11,629 nt of DNA from assembly GCA_027484495.1 (NCBI GenBank), contig JAIXSW010000118.1:1-11629 (forward strand), written 5' to 3'. The position numbers and the translations under genes are program-made. The notes under the pieces were generated by a model that saw only the letters and a program-made list of their open reading frames with translations, ran no database searches and was not told the origin of the DNA. This document shows positions 1 to 6,693 of this stretch, in pieces (the stretch's first letter is position 1; each line of letters begins with the position of its first letter). This DNA comes from Gammaproteobacteria bacterium. Lineage in GTDB: Bacteria > Pseudomonadota > Gammaproteobacteria > Enterobacterales > Alteromonadaceae.

Positions 1-149
1 GCGGTGTCAGCGGCAGGCTCTGTTTGTGGTGTCGGCGTTTGCTGTGCCAGCGCAGGCGCAGCAATCAGGCCAAGCCCCAGCCAGATCGCATGGCTGAGCG
101 CCTGACAGGTAAATTGTGGGTTTCCCGTTGTTTTTTTATGTTGTGTCAT
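1..149 (-). CDS. N-terminus of an exported protein, possibly a TonB-dependent receptor (partial)
   Basis: An open frame starts with ATG at 149 and runs off the left edge (49 codons visible). A good ribosome-binding site, GAAAGGA (159-165), lies 9 nt upstream. The product begins MTQHKKTTGNP, then has a hydrophobic stretch (AIWLGLGLIAAPALA) ending in an AxA-type signal peptidase I site before QQTPTPQTEP. This is a Sec signal peptide with a short basic n-region, followed by a Q/T/P-rich mature start. That arrangement is common in outer-membrane TonB-dependent receptors of carbohydrate loci in this type of bacterium, and a receptor would suit a pectin island. No plug or barrel sequence is visible, so the receptor call is inference; export itself is well supported. 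An operator-like palindrome shared with the GH28 gene lies about 134 bp upstream. It could instead be another secreted enzyme or periplasmic protein. Confidence 0.7.
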   Translation of the reverse strand, partial: MTQHKKTTGNPQFTCQALSHAIWLGLGLIAAPALAQQTPTPQTEPAADT

Positions 150-175
150 ACCCTGTTGTCCTTTCTTGTTGATTT

Positions 176-204
176 ATATTATTTTTCTTTCTACATCCTG
201 CGAA
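176..204 (-). promoter_or_regulatory. Candidate promoter of the left-edge exported gene
   Basis: On the minus strand, TTCGCA (199-204) and TAATAT (176-181) are separated by 17 bp; TATAAA overlaps the -10 region. Each box matches the sigma-70 consensus at about 4 of 6 positions, and the leader to the ATG at 149 would be roughly 20 nt. The AT-rich context is favourable, but the match is modest and a start site further upstream, nearer the palindrome at 283-294, is equally possible. Confidence 0.3.
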
Positions 205-247
205 TGACCACTGCTGTGCGACAGGCAACTGCACAGCTGTGGTTGTT
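203..247. repeat. Long imperfect inverted repeat (hairpin or dyad) upstream of the left-edge gene
   Basis: The arms ACCACTGCTGTGC (207-219) and GCACAGCTGTGGT (231-243) pair at 12 of 13 positions around an 11-nt loop. The pairing extends four more steps outward as G-T, T-G, A-T and A-T. There is no T-tract directly after the stem on the minus strand, so it does not look like an intrinsic terminator for gapN. It is either a structured leader element of the gene starting at 149 or a protein-binding dyad just upstream of its promoter. Confidence 0.6.
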
Positions 248-282
248 ACTTTTCTGCAATTTTTTATGCTTTTCCGGTCGCC

Positions 283-294
283 GCCACCGGTGGC
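283..294. promoter_or_regulatory. Operator-like palindrome GCCACCGGTGGC
   Basis: This is a perfect 12-bp palindrome, with a right flank (AA) that matches the GH28 operator. It lies between the end of gapN and the exported gene starting at 149, about 134 bp upstream of that start. The same core is found at 9979-9990 in the GH28 promoter. The even palindrome with a central CG step is typical of LacI-family operators. Repeated occurrence in intergenic DNA of one pathway supports function; the identity of the regulator is inferred. Confidence 0.6.
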
Positions 295-316
295 AAATTC
301 AAATAAATAAACAGCC

Positions 317-1939
317 TTAAAACAAAAAGTCCGTGGCCAGAAACGCTGAATCGCGTTGCTGCACCATGTCGCGCACTAAGTTGATGCCGGCTTCATTGCC
401 TTTGGTCGCAACCAGCGTCGGGATCGAAAACTGGTGCAAAGCGTCCTGCACTGACAAAGTGCCTTCCGCCGAATCTTTGCGGCCGGTAAAAGGAAAACTA
501 TCCGGGCTACGCTGACACTGGCTGTTGATATTGATCCGGCCAACCTGATTGGCAAAGATGTCGACTAAAGGACCGATCGCGCGGCCATCGGTGCCGAAAA
601 TACTCAATTGCTGGCCGAAATTACTATGAATGACATAGTCGATCACTTCGCTGATATCGTCATAAGGCACCACCGGTACTAAAGGGCCGAATTGCTCTTC
701 CTGATACAGCCGCATCTGTGGCGATACCGGATACAGCAACGCCGGACGCATCAAACTACCGGCAAAATCACCGCCACCGTGATTGACCACTTGTGCGCCC
801 TGATCACGCGCATCAGCAATCAGCGCGGCCATCGCATCGGTTTTGCCCGGCTCCGGCAACGGCGTAATTTGCGCGCCTTGTTGCCAGGGCATCGCCAGCT
901 TCAGTGCGTCGATTTGCGCCGCCAGCAGCGGTAATAACGCTGTTGCCTGGGCGCGTGGCACAAAGATAATTTTCAGCGCGGTACAACGCTGACCATTAAA
1001 TGCCAGCGCACCGGCAATCACTTCCTTGGCGGTGGCAGGAAGGTCGGCGCACGGCAACACAATGGCCGGGTTTTTCGCATCAAGGCCCAGTACCGCTTTG
1101 AGCCGGTGCGGCTTTGGATGCAGCCGTTTTAAATCACTGGCACCTTTGTTGGTGCCGATAAAGGCCAGCACGTCGACTTTGCCGCTTTGCATCAGCGCAC
1201 CGACCGTTTCACGGCCACGGCCATAAATCACGTTAATGACACCGGCCGGGAAACAACTGCGAAAGGCTTCCAGCAGCGGTTCAATCAACAGCACGCCGTA
1301 TTTCGCTGGTTTAAATACCACCGTATTGCCCATCATCAGCGCCGGGATCAGCGTGGTGAAAGTTTCATTGAGCGGATAGTTAAACGGCCCCATACAGAGC
1401 GCGACACCAAGCGGCACGCGGCGGATTTTGCCAAGCACGCCCTGTTCGGTAATAAAATGGCTGTCAGCGCGGTCTTGCTGTTTCAGCGCCTGAATCGTGT
1501 CGCGGATGTAATCGCAGGTGCGGTCAAATTCTTTCGCCGCATCCGCAGCATTTTTACCAATTTCCCACATCAGCAGACGCACCACGTCAGCGCGTTTTTC
1601 TGCCATCGCAGCGAGGAATTGCTCGACGTGACGAATGCGCTGCAACAAAGGCATCGTCGGCCATTCACCACGCCCCAAATCATAGGCCCTTACGGCCGCA
1701 TCAAGCGCCGTCAGCGCTGCGGCACTATCCAGCAATGGCGTTGCACCGAGGCGCACCGGCGCGATTTGGCCGGTGGTATCATCGCGGATCTGTACCGGAC
1801 TGAATACTTCCGCCAGTTCGCCGGACCAATGACACAATTCACCATCAATCAGATAGTGACGCTGCGCCAGATAAACCGGCGCCGGGAATTCAGCCGCGAC
1901 TTGCGCCGCAGTGGGAAATAACAAAGCTAACTCAGACAT
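317..1939 (-). CDS. gapN: GapN-type NADP-dependent glyceraldehyde-3-phosphate dehydrogenase (aldehyde dehydrogenase family)
   Basis: A cytoplasmic aldehyde dehydrogenase of 540 residues. It probably oxidises glyceraldehyde-3-phosphate directly to 3-phosphoglycerate with NADPH formation, bypassing GAPDH and phosphoglycerate kinase. Visible motifs: MGPFNYP (183-189, oxyanion Asn187), VFKPAK (208-213, cofactor-binding Lys210), FNGQRC (314-319, catalytic Cys319) and EEQFGP (414-419). The usual ELGGK motif carrying the general-base Glu is replaced by GLDAK (285-289), so the canonical Glu is Gly285 and an acid sits two residues on at Asp287. It is longer than classical GapN (about 475-500), with an N-terminal extension of roughly 50-60 residues. 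The start is supported by AAGGA (1947-1951) 7 nt upstream. It is the last gene of the operon, 86 nt after kdgK, and consumes the glyceraldehyde-3-phosphate made by the aldolase. The family is certain. The substrate rests on context and remembered resemblance to proteobacterial GapN; another aldehyde remains possible. Confidence 0.8.
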   Translation of the reverse strand: MSELALLFPTAAQVAAEFPAPVYLAQRHYLIDGELCHWSGELAEVFSPVQIRDDTTGQIAPVRLGATPLLDSAAALTALDAAVRAYDLGRGEWPTMPLLQRIRHVEQFLAAMAEKRADVVRLLMWEIGKNAADAAKEFDRTCDYIRDTIQALKQQDRADSHFITEQGVLGKIRRVPLGVALCMGPFNYPLNETFTTLIPALMMGNTVVFKPAKYGVLLIEPLLEAFRSCFPAGVINVIYGRGRETVGALMQSGKVDVLAFIGTNKGASDLKRLHPKPHRLKAVLGLDAKNPAIVLPCADLPATAKEVIAGALAFNGQRCTALKIIFVPRAQATALLPLLAAQIDALKLAMPWQQGAQITPLPEPGKTDAMAALIADARDQGAQVVNHGGGDFAGSLMRPALLYPVSPQMRLYQEEQFGPLVPVVPYDDISEVIDYVIHSNFGQQLSIFGTDGRAIGPLVDIFANQVGRININSQCQRSPDSFPFTGRKDSAEGTLSVQDALHQFSIPTLVATKGNEAGINLVRDMVQQRDSAFLATDFLF

Positions 1940-1990
1940 ACACAGTTCCTTTTATAGTAAATCGTGCGGTGTCCGTGGTTGAAAATGCTG

Positions 1991-2007
1991 GTTGCGTTCA
2001 GCGCAAC
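1991..2007 (-). other. Small hairpin in the kdgK-gapN spacer
   Basis: GTTGCG (1991-1996) and CGCAAC (2002-2007) form a 6-bp stem with a 5-nt loop in the 86-nt gap after kdgK. On the minus strand only a short run of four Ts follows, several nucleotides away, so it is a weak terminator at best. It could act as an attenuator or RNA-processing site that lowers gapN relative to the upstream genes. I see no separate promoter or operator in this gap. Confidence 0.25.
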
Positions 2008-2025
2008 TCTATTTAAATCAGCGCT

Positions 2026-2979
2026 TTACAAACTGTAATGCGCTTTAAAAGCGCGGAAATTATCCATGCTGACGATAGCGCCGGTATGCTCAACGACAAA
2101 GGCTGCCAGCGCCGCTGCCAGCTGTGCTGCCGCTTGTGGAGATTGTCCAGCCAGACGCGCCGCCAGATAACCGCCGTTAAAGGAATCGCCGGCTGCCGTG
2201 GTATCCACTACTTTTTTCACCGTCACCGCTGGCATGACAAACCGTTCGCCGCCGGCAAACACCACTGCGCCTTCTTTGCCGTTTTTCACCACAATTTCTG
2301 CAGTGCCCAGCGCTTTGAGCTGCGTGATCACGTCATCGCAGCTTCGCGCGTTAAACAGCACTTTGTGGTCATCCAGGCCCGGCAGCGCGATGTCTGACAG
2401 CGCATAAGCCCGGCAGAATGCATCGCGGCATTGCTGCACGCTTTGCCACAGCACCGGGCGGTAGTTCGGATCAAAACCAATTTTGACGCCGGCGGCTTTT
2501 AACTCGGCGATCAGGTCGAATAAATCTTCCCGATCGGCGTCCGATAAAATCGCCAGACTAATGCCGGAGAAATAAAACCAGTCGGCGCTGGTCAGCGGTG
2601 AGCTGTCCTCTCGCGCGCGAAACAGCTGCAGCGTCTGTTTGGCGGCCGAACTATCTCGCCAGTACACGAAGCTGCGCTCGCCAAAGGCGTCGGTGTTAAT
2701 CATGTAGAGGCCGGGACGCGCAGTTTTGCTGCGCAGCAACAGGCTGCTGCCGAGTTTTTCAGCTTCGACGGCAGCAAGCAATTTGTCGCTGATCAGATCG
2801 GTGCCAATGGCCGAGAAAAAGTCGACCTGCAGCGCCGGATTGACCCGTTTGAGGTAAACCGCGGTGTTAAACACATCGCCGGCAAAATTCTGGTGATAGA
2901 CGTTTTCGACCAGCTGATACAGCTCGACCATGCATTCGCCGAAAATCACCACGCGCGGGTTGGTCTGGGTTGTGGCCAT
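2026..2979 (-). CDS. kdgK: 2-keto-3-deoxygluconate kinase, PfkB/ribokinase family
   Basis: Phosphorylates 2-keto-3-deoxygluconate (KDG) to KDPG with ATP, the step before aldol cleavage. At 317 residues it has the normal length. PfkB-family landmarks are the N-terminal substrate-binding strand IFGECMVEL (12-20), the GDVFNTA segment (34-40), the KDG-kinase block GFDPNYRP (168-175), and the C-terminal ATP and anion-hole motif DTTAAGDSFNGG (259-270) with Asp265 as the expected catalytic base. The start is supported by AGGAG (2987-2991) with a 7-nt spacer. It lies 13 nt after eda and 86 nt before gapN, within the uronate operon. KDG from either altronate or mannonate would feed it. The FDPNYRP block and the neighbours favour KDG kinase over a fructokinase. 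Confidence 0.93.
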   Translation of the reverse strand: MATTQTNPRVVIFGECMVELYQLVENVYHQNFAGDVFNTAVYLKRVNPALQVDFFSAIGTDLISDKLLAAVEAEKLGSSLLLRSKTARPGLYMINTDAFGERSFVYWRDSSAAKQTLQLFRAREDSSPLTSADWFYFSGISLAILSDADREDLFDLIAELKAAGVKIGFDPNYRPVLWQSVQQCRDAFCRAYALSDIALPGLDDHKVLFNARSCDDVITQLKALGTAEIVVKNGKEGAVVFAGGERFVMPAVTVKKVVDTTAAGDSFNGGYLAARLAGQSPQAAAQLAAALAAFVVEHTGAIVSMDNFRAFKAHYSL

Positions 2980-2992
2980 TAGCAGGCTCCTG

Positions 2993-3685
2993 TCAGGCTG
3001 ATTTTTTTAACTGCTGGGTTTGTTGTTTGTCTGCCAGCAGCTGTTTATCTGCCAGCACAGTCGCAGCAATTTGCAGCGACTGTTCAGTCAACAGGCGCAC
3101 GGCGTCGTAGTCCGCGTTTTGCAGTGCCGCAGCTGGGGTCAGCCAGCTGCCGCCAACGACAAACACGTTTGGCAGCGCCAGATAATCCGCCAGATTGTTG
3201 ATGCCGATACCGCCGGTCGGGCAGAACTGCACTTTTGGCAGAATGCTGCGTACCGCGTTCAACAAGCCCGGGCCGCCACTTAAATGTGCCGGGAAAAATT
3301 TCAGCTCGGTCAAACCCAGCTCATGAGCAGCGGCCATTTCGGTGACAGTCTGCACACCCGGCGCTAACGGCAGGCCGGTAGATAACATCGCTTCCAGTAA
3401 CTTCGGCGTGGCGGCCGGACTGACCAGAAACTGCGCGCCGGCCCAGCTACAAGCCTGTGCCTGCTCCGCGTTTAACACTGTGCCGGCGCCAACCAATAAG
3501 TCCGGCAGCGCCGCGCGGATCGCTGAAATCGCGGCCAGGGCTTTAGGGGTGCGCAGCACCACTTCGACCGCTTTGACACCGCCATCGCGCATAGCGCGGG
3601 CGATAGCAACGGCCTGTTCCGGCTGTTCGGTCTGAATAATGGGCAACAACGGGCTGCCATTTAATAAGGTCGATAAGGCCTTCAT
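2993..3685 (-). CDS. eda: 2-keto-3-deoxy-6-phosphogluconate aldolase (KDPG aldolase)
   Basis: A class I aldolase that splits KDPG into pyruvate and glyceraldehyde-3-phosphate. In 230 residues it shows the family signatures: EVVLRT (41-46, with the general acid/base Glu41 and Arg45), GAGTVL (66-71), the KFFPA block (129-133) with Schiff-base Lys129, and the phosphate-binding segments CPTGGI (155-160) and GGSWL (178-182). The start codon overlaps the uxuB stop as ATGA (4 bp), indicating translational coupling, with GGAG 7 nt upstream. The C-terminus extends beyond the usual fold with a lysine/glutamine-rich tail carrying a short repeat, LADKQ-L-LADKQ (211-221). The gene is often called kdgA in uronate operons. 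The product would also serve the Entner-Doudoroff pathway. Confidence 0.95.
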   Translation of the reverse strand: MKALSTLLNGSPLLPIIQTEQPEQAVAIARAMRDGGVKAVEVVLRTPKALAAISAIRAALPDLLVGAGTVLNAEQAQACSWAGAQFLVSPAATPKLLEAMLSTGLPLAPGVQTVTEMAAAHELGLTELKFFPAHLSGGPGLLNAVRSILPKVQFCPTGGIGINNLADYLALPNVFVVGGSWLTPAAALQNADYDAVRLLTEQSLQIAATVLADKQLLADKQQTQQLKKSA

Positions 3686-5199
3686 GCATCAACTCCGGAT
3701 AAAAACTGCGATAAATCAACGGGACCACCCGCCAGGATTGGGCTCAGCTGCTGATAGGCCTGCCATAACGCCGACACAAATGCGGTGTGGGTGGTAAGGT
3801 CCGCGGCAAACACGCTATCAAGCGCCAGCCATAACGGGATGTCAGTGACCGCGTCGCCGCTGCACTGCGCGGCCGTGGCCAGCAACAGCGGTGCTAACGG
3901 GTCCACCAGCGCCGGCGCCTGTTCAGACAGCTCGGCCGCCTGCGCGGCACGTAAACGAATAAACTGCAACCAGCTGGCAATCGCCAGTGCCAATAACTGC
4001 ACAGAGCGGCCGTCTGCCAGGTTGTCGCGGATCACTGGTAACAAGCGCATTTGCAGCTTTTGCGAACCGTCCCAGGCAATTTGCGCCAGTAAATGCCGCA
4101 CTGACGGATTTTCAAAACGACGGAAAATATCCTCGCTGTACTGCGCCAAATTCAGCCCATCGACCAGCGGCACCGATGGCAGAATTTCGCTCTCGACCAG
4201 CTGTCGTACCAGCTGACTCAGCTGCGGATGCGCCATCGCATCAAATACCGTCTCAATTCCCAGTAAAGAACCGAGATAAGCCAGCGTCGAATGCGGCGCG
4301 TTTAACAAGCGCAACTTGGCTTTTTCAAAGGCGGTGACGTCTTTGGTGAACACAACGCCAACGTCGCGCCAGGCCGGCTGGTCGGCCGGTAAAATATCCT
4401 CGACCACCCACTGGCAAAACGCTTCGCGTTTCACCGGCCAGGCGTCCTGCACACCAAGTCGTGTTGCAACCAGATCCCGTAGCGCATCGTCGGTGGCCGG
4501 CGTGATGCTGTCGACCATAGAACAAGGGCAAATCAACTCCGTAAGTTGCAGCAAAAAGTCGACATCTTTGGCAAAAACAGCAGCATTTGCAGCGAAACAG
4601 CGTACTGCGGCTTTTAACTTATGGCCATTGTCGGTCAGGTTGTCGCAGCTCATCAGCGTCAGCAGCGGCAAACCGGCCTGATGACGTAACCACAATGCCT
4701 GCGTCAGCAAACCGATGGCTGATTTTGCCTGTGAGACCGCATCCGGTAACTGCAAATCGGCGGCGATATCGGCGTGGGTTAAATCGAGCTCGCCGCTGTT
4801 ATTCAGGCAATAACCTTTTTCAGTGATGGTCATCGTCACATATTTACAGCTTGGTGCCGTTAAGCGCGCCTGTACTTTGAGGTAATCCAGCGGCGCCACC
4901 AGCACTTCAGCGATACTGCCGATCAGCGATAAGTGGCTGTCCTGTTCCATCTGCGCTAATGCATAGAGGCCATCTTGCGGATTTAATGCTTCTGCCACAT
5001 CTTTGCTACGCATCGACACGGCACAAATCCGCCAGTCGCCACCGGCTTTGGCCATCGCCGCGTCGGTATAAAACGCCTGATGACCACGGAAAAACGCGCC
5101 CGGGCCCAAATGCACGATGCCAATCTGCGGGTTGTCGCCTTGCGGTTGTAAATACACCGGCAATAACGCACCGGCAGTGCTGAGACTTAACCGTTTCAT
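3682..5199 (-). CDS. uxuB: Uronate reductase of the UxuB/mannitol dehydrogenase family (fructuronate and/or tagaturonate reductase)
   Basis: An NAD(H)-dependent polyol-specific long-chain dehydrogenase of 505 residues. UxuB reduces D-fructuronate to D-mannonate; the paralogous UxaB reduces D-tagaturonate to D-altronate. UxuB-type features are the Rossmann segment GIVHLGPGAFFRGHQA (27-42), TITEKGYC (124-131), SCDNLTDNGH (184-193), MVDSITPA (228-235), and the catalytic K-x4-N-x2-H as Lys295, Asn300 and His303 in KLRLLNAPH. E. coli UxaB, as I recall it, has a different N-terminus, so by sequence this is UxuB. Yet it sits between uxaC and eda, with altronate dehydratase (uxaA) upstream and no mannonate dehydratase visible. 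I infer that it reduces tagaturonate, alone or with fructuronate. The start overlaps the uxaC stop by 4 bp (ATGA), and the eda start overlaps its own stop likewise, so three genes are translationally coupled. Confidence 0.9.
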   Translation of the reverse strand: MKRLSLSTAGALLPVYLQPQGDNPQIGIVHLGPGAFFRGHQAFYTDAAMAKAGGDWRICAVSMRSKDVAEALNPQDGLYALAQMEQDSHLSLIGSIAEVLVAPLDYLKVQARLTAPSCKYVTMTITEKGYCLNNSGELDLTHADIAADLQLPDAVSQAKSAIGLLTQALWLRHQAGLPLLTLMSCDNLTDNGHKLKAAVRCFAANAAVFAKDVDFLLQLTELICPCSMVDSITPATDDALRDLVATRLGVQDAWPVKREAFCQWVVEDILPADQPAWRDVGVVFTKDVTAFEKAKLRLLNAPHSTLAYLGSLLGIETVFDAMAHPQLSQLVRQLVESEILPSVPLVDGLNLAQYSEDIFRRFENPSVRHLLAQIAWDGSQKLQMRLLPVIRDNLADGRSVQLLALAIASWLQFIRLRAAQAAELSEQAPALVDPLAPLLLATAAQCSGDAVTDIPLWLALDSVFAADLTTHTAFVSALWQAYQQLSPILAGGPVDLSQFLSGVDA

Positions 5200-6617
5200 A
5201 ACTGATAAGCCTGCTTGGCCAGACGGTAAGTCAGGTCATACGCCAGTTCATGCGCTTCATCTTCGTTCAGCCGGTGTTCTGCCACCAGCTGCGCGAGGAA
5301 GCGGCAATCGATGCGCCGCGCTACGTCATGCCGCGCCGGAATCGATAAAAAGGCGCGGGTGTCGTCGTTAAAACCACAAGTGTTATAGAAGCCAGCTGTT
5401 TCTGTGACCTGATGCCGGAAACGCAGCATGCCTTCCGGCGAATCGTGGAACCACCAGGCCGGGCCCAGTTTCAGTGCCGGATAATGCCCGGCCAGCGGCG
5501 CCAGCTCCCGGGCGTAAGTGGTTTCATCGAGCGTAAACAGAATGATGTTCAGCCGCGCTTCGTTGCCGTATTTTTGCAGCAACGGTTTCAGCGCCTGCAC
5601 ATATTCAGTCGGGCTTGGAATATCGGCGCCTTTGTCCGGCCCAAAGCGTTCAAAAATCACCGCATTGTGGTTACGGTGCGCGCCCGGGTGAATTTGCATC
5701 GTCATGCCATCTTCGAGGCTCATGCCGGCCATTTCGGTCAGCATCTGGCCACGGAACAGTTCGGCGTCGGCAGCGCTGGCACCGGCTAAACAACGGGAAA
5801 ATAGGGCTTCCGCTTCAGCCAGTGACAAATCAGCGGTATTGGCGGTCGGGTGACCGTGATCTGTCGCGGTGGCGCCATGGTCGCGGAAATAAGCACGACG
5901 GATGCGCAGCGCTTGCAGATAGCCTTGCCAGGTCGTTGTATTTTCACCGGTGATGTCACCGAGTTTCTGCACATTGGCCGCAAAGTCTGCGCGGTCGGCA
6001 TCGACCACATCATCAGGCCGGAACGTGGTGATCACGCGTTTTTCAAAACCAGTGCCTTTGAGTTTGGCGTGATGTTTTAAATCGTTCAGCGCACCTTCGG
6101 TCGTCGCAATCACTTCGATATTAAAACGGTCCAACAATGCACGCGGTTTAAAGGCTTCGGTGGCGAGTGCCGCGTTGATGTGGTCGTAGTACAGATCGGC
6201 GGTGGCCGGCGTCAGGCTTTCGCGCAGACCAAACACATCGTGGAACACCGAATCCAGCCACATCCGGGACGGTGTGCCCCGGAACAAATGGTAGTGCGCA
6301 GCGAAAATATGGAAGATTTTCCGGTAGTCGGTTTCGACAGCAACACCATCGCGACGACGAATACCGAGCTGTTCCAGCGTGATGCCCTGGCTGTACAGCA
6401 TGCGGAATACATAGTGATCCGGCAACAGCAGCAGGCTGGTGGCATTGTCCCAGTTCTGGTTATCAGCAAACCAGCGCGGGTCGGTGTGACCGTGTGGACT
6501 GACGATTGGCAAATCTTTAATCCGCGCATACAAACGCCGGGCGATATCGCGCTGCAGCGGATCGGCGGCAAACAGACGGTCCGGATGTAACTCTAAAACT
6601 TTGCTTAATGCTGACAT
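5196..6617 (-). CDS. uxaC: Uronate isomerase (glucuronate/galacturonate isomerase)
   Basis: Converts D-galacturonate to D-tagaturonate and D-glucuronate to D-fructuronate, the first intracellular step of uronate use. Its 473 residues match the usual length of about 470. Family markers are SPHGHTDP (40-47) with the amidohydrolase-type metal-binding His42 and His44, RMWLDSVFHDVFGL (118-131), FRPDDVVD (199-206), GATATDHGHPT (248-258) and the block LGPAWWFHDSPEGM (384-397). The start at 6617 has an AGAG-type ribosome-binding site 7 nt upstream. It lies 76 nt after uxaA, the largest gap inside the front half of the operon, and its stop overlaps the start of the reductase gene. It shows no sign of damage. 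Confidence 0.96.
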   Translation of the reverse strand: MSALSKVLELHPDRLFAADPLQRDIARRLYARIKDLPIVSPHGHTDPRWFADNQNWDNATSLLLLPDHYVFRMLYSQGITLEQLGIRRRDGVAVETDYRKIFHIFAAHYHLFRGTPSRMWLDSVFHDVFGLRESLTPATADLYYDHINAALATEAFKPRALLDRFNIEVIATTEGALNDLKHHAKLKGTGFEKRVITTFRPDDVVDADRADFAANVQKLGDITGENTTTWQGYLQALRIRRAYFRDHGATATDHGHPTANTADLSLAEAEALFSRCLAGASAADAELFRGQMLTEMAGMSLEDGMTMQIHPGAHRNHNAVIFERFGPDKGADIPSPTEYVQALKPLLQKYGNEARLNIILFTLDETTYARELAPLAGHYPALKLGPAWWFHDSPEGMLRFRHQVTETAGFYNTCGFNDDTRAFLSIPARHDVARRIDCRFLAQLVAEHRLNEDEAHELAYDLTYRLAKQAYQL

Positions 6618-6635
6618 AAATGATCTCTTTGCTGC

Positions 6636-6659
6636 TTGCCCGTCAAAGCCCGCGGGCGA
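6636..6659. other. GC-rich hairpin in the uxaA-uxaC spacer
   Basis: TTGCCCG (6636-6642) can pair with CGGGCGA (6653-6659) around a 10-nt loop, with one G-T wobble. The region also contains the 10-bp palindrome GCCCGCGGGC (6648-6657), which would form a competing structure. No T-tract follows on the minus strand, so it is not an intrinsic terminator. A role in mRNA processing or in setting the uxaA to uxaC ratio is possible but only inferred. Confidence 0.3.
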
Positions 6660-6693
6660 ATTAATTTCTGCCTTCCCGGCGACAAAAGTGTTG

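Noticed and set aside
232..241. CACAGCTGTG palindrome as a separate operator or CRP site
   Set aside because: It is part of the 3' arm region of the larger inverted repeat at 203-247, and the TGTG...CACA spacing does not fit the CRP 6-bp spacer.
24..320. A 98-codon plus-strand frame at the left edge
   Set aside because: Its composition is odd (Cys, Trp, Arg, Phe), it covers the inverted repeat and operator region, and the opposite strand holds a frame with a good ribosome-binding site and signal peptide.
1187..1921. A 244-codon open frame on the plus strand opposite gapN
   Set aside because: It is antisense to a well-conserved aldehyde dehydrogenase, is rich in Arg, His and Gln as expected of a shadow frame, and has no recognisable domain or ribosome-binding site.
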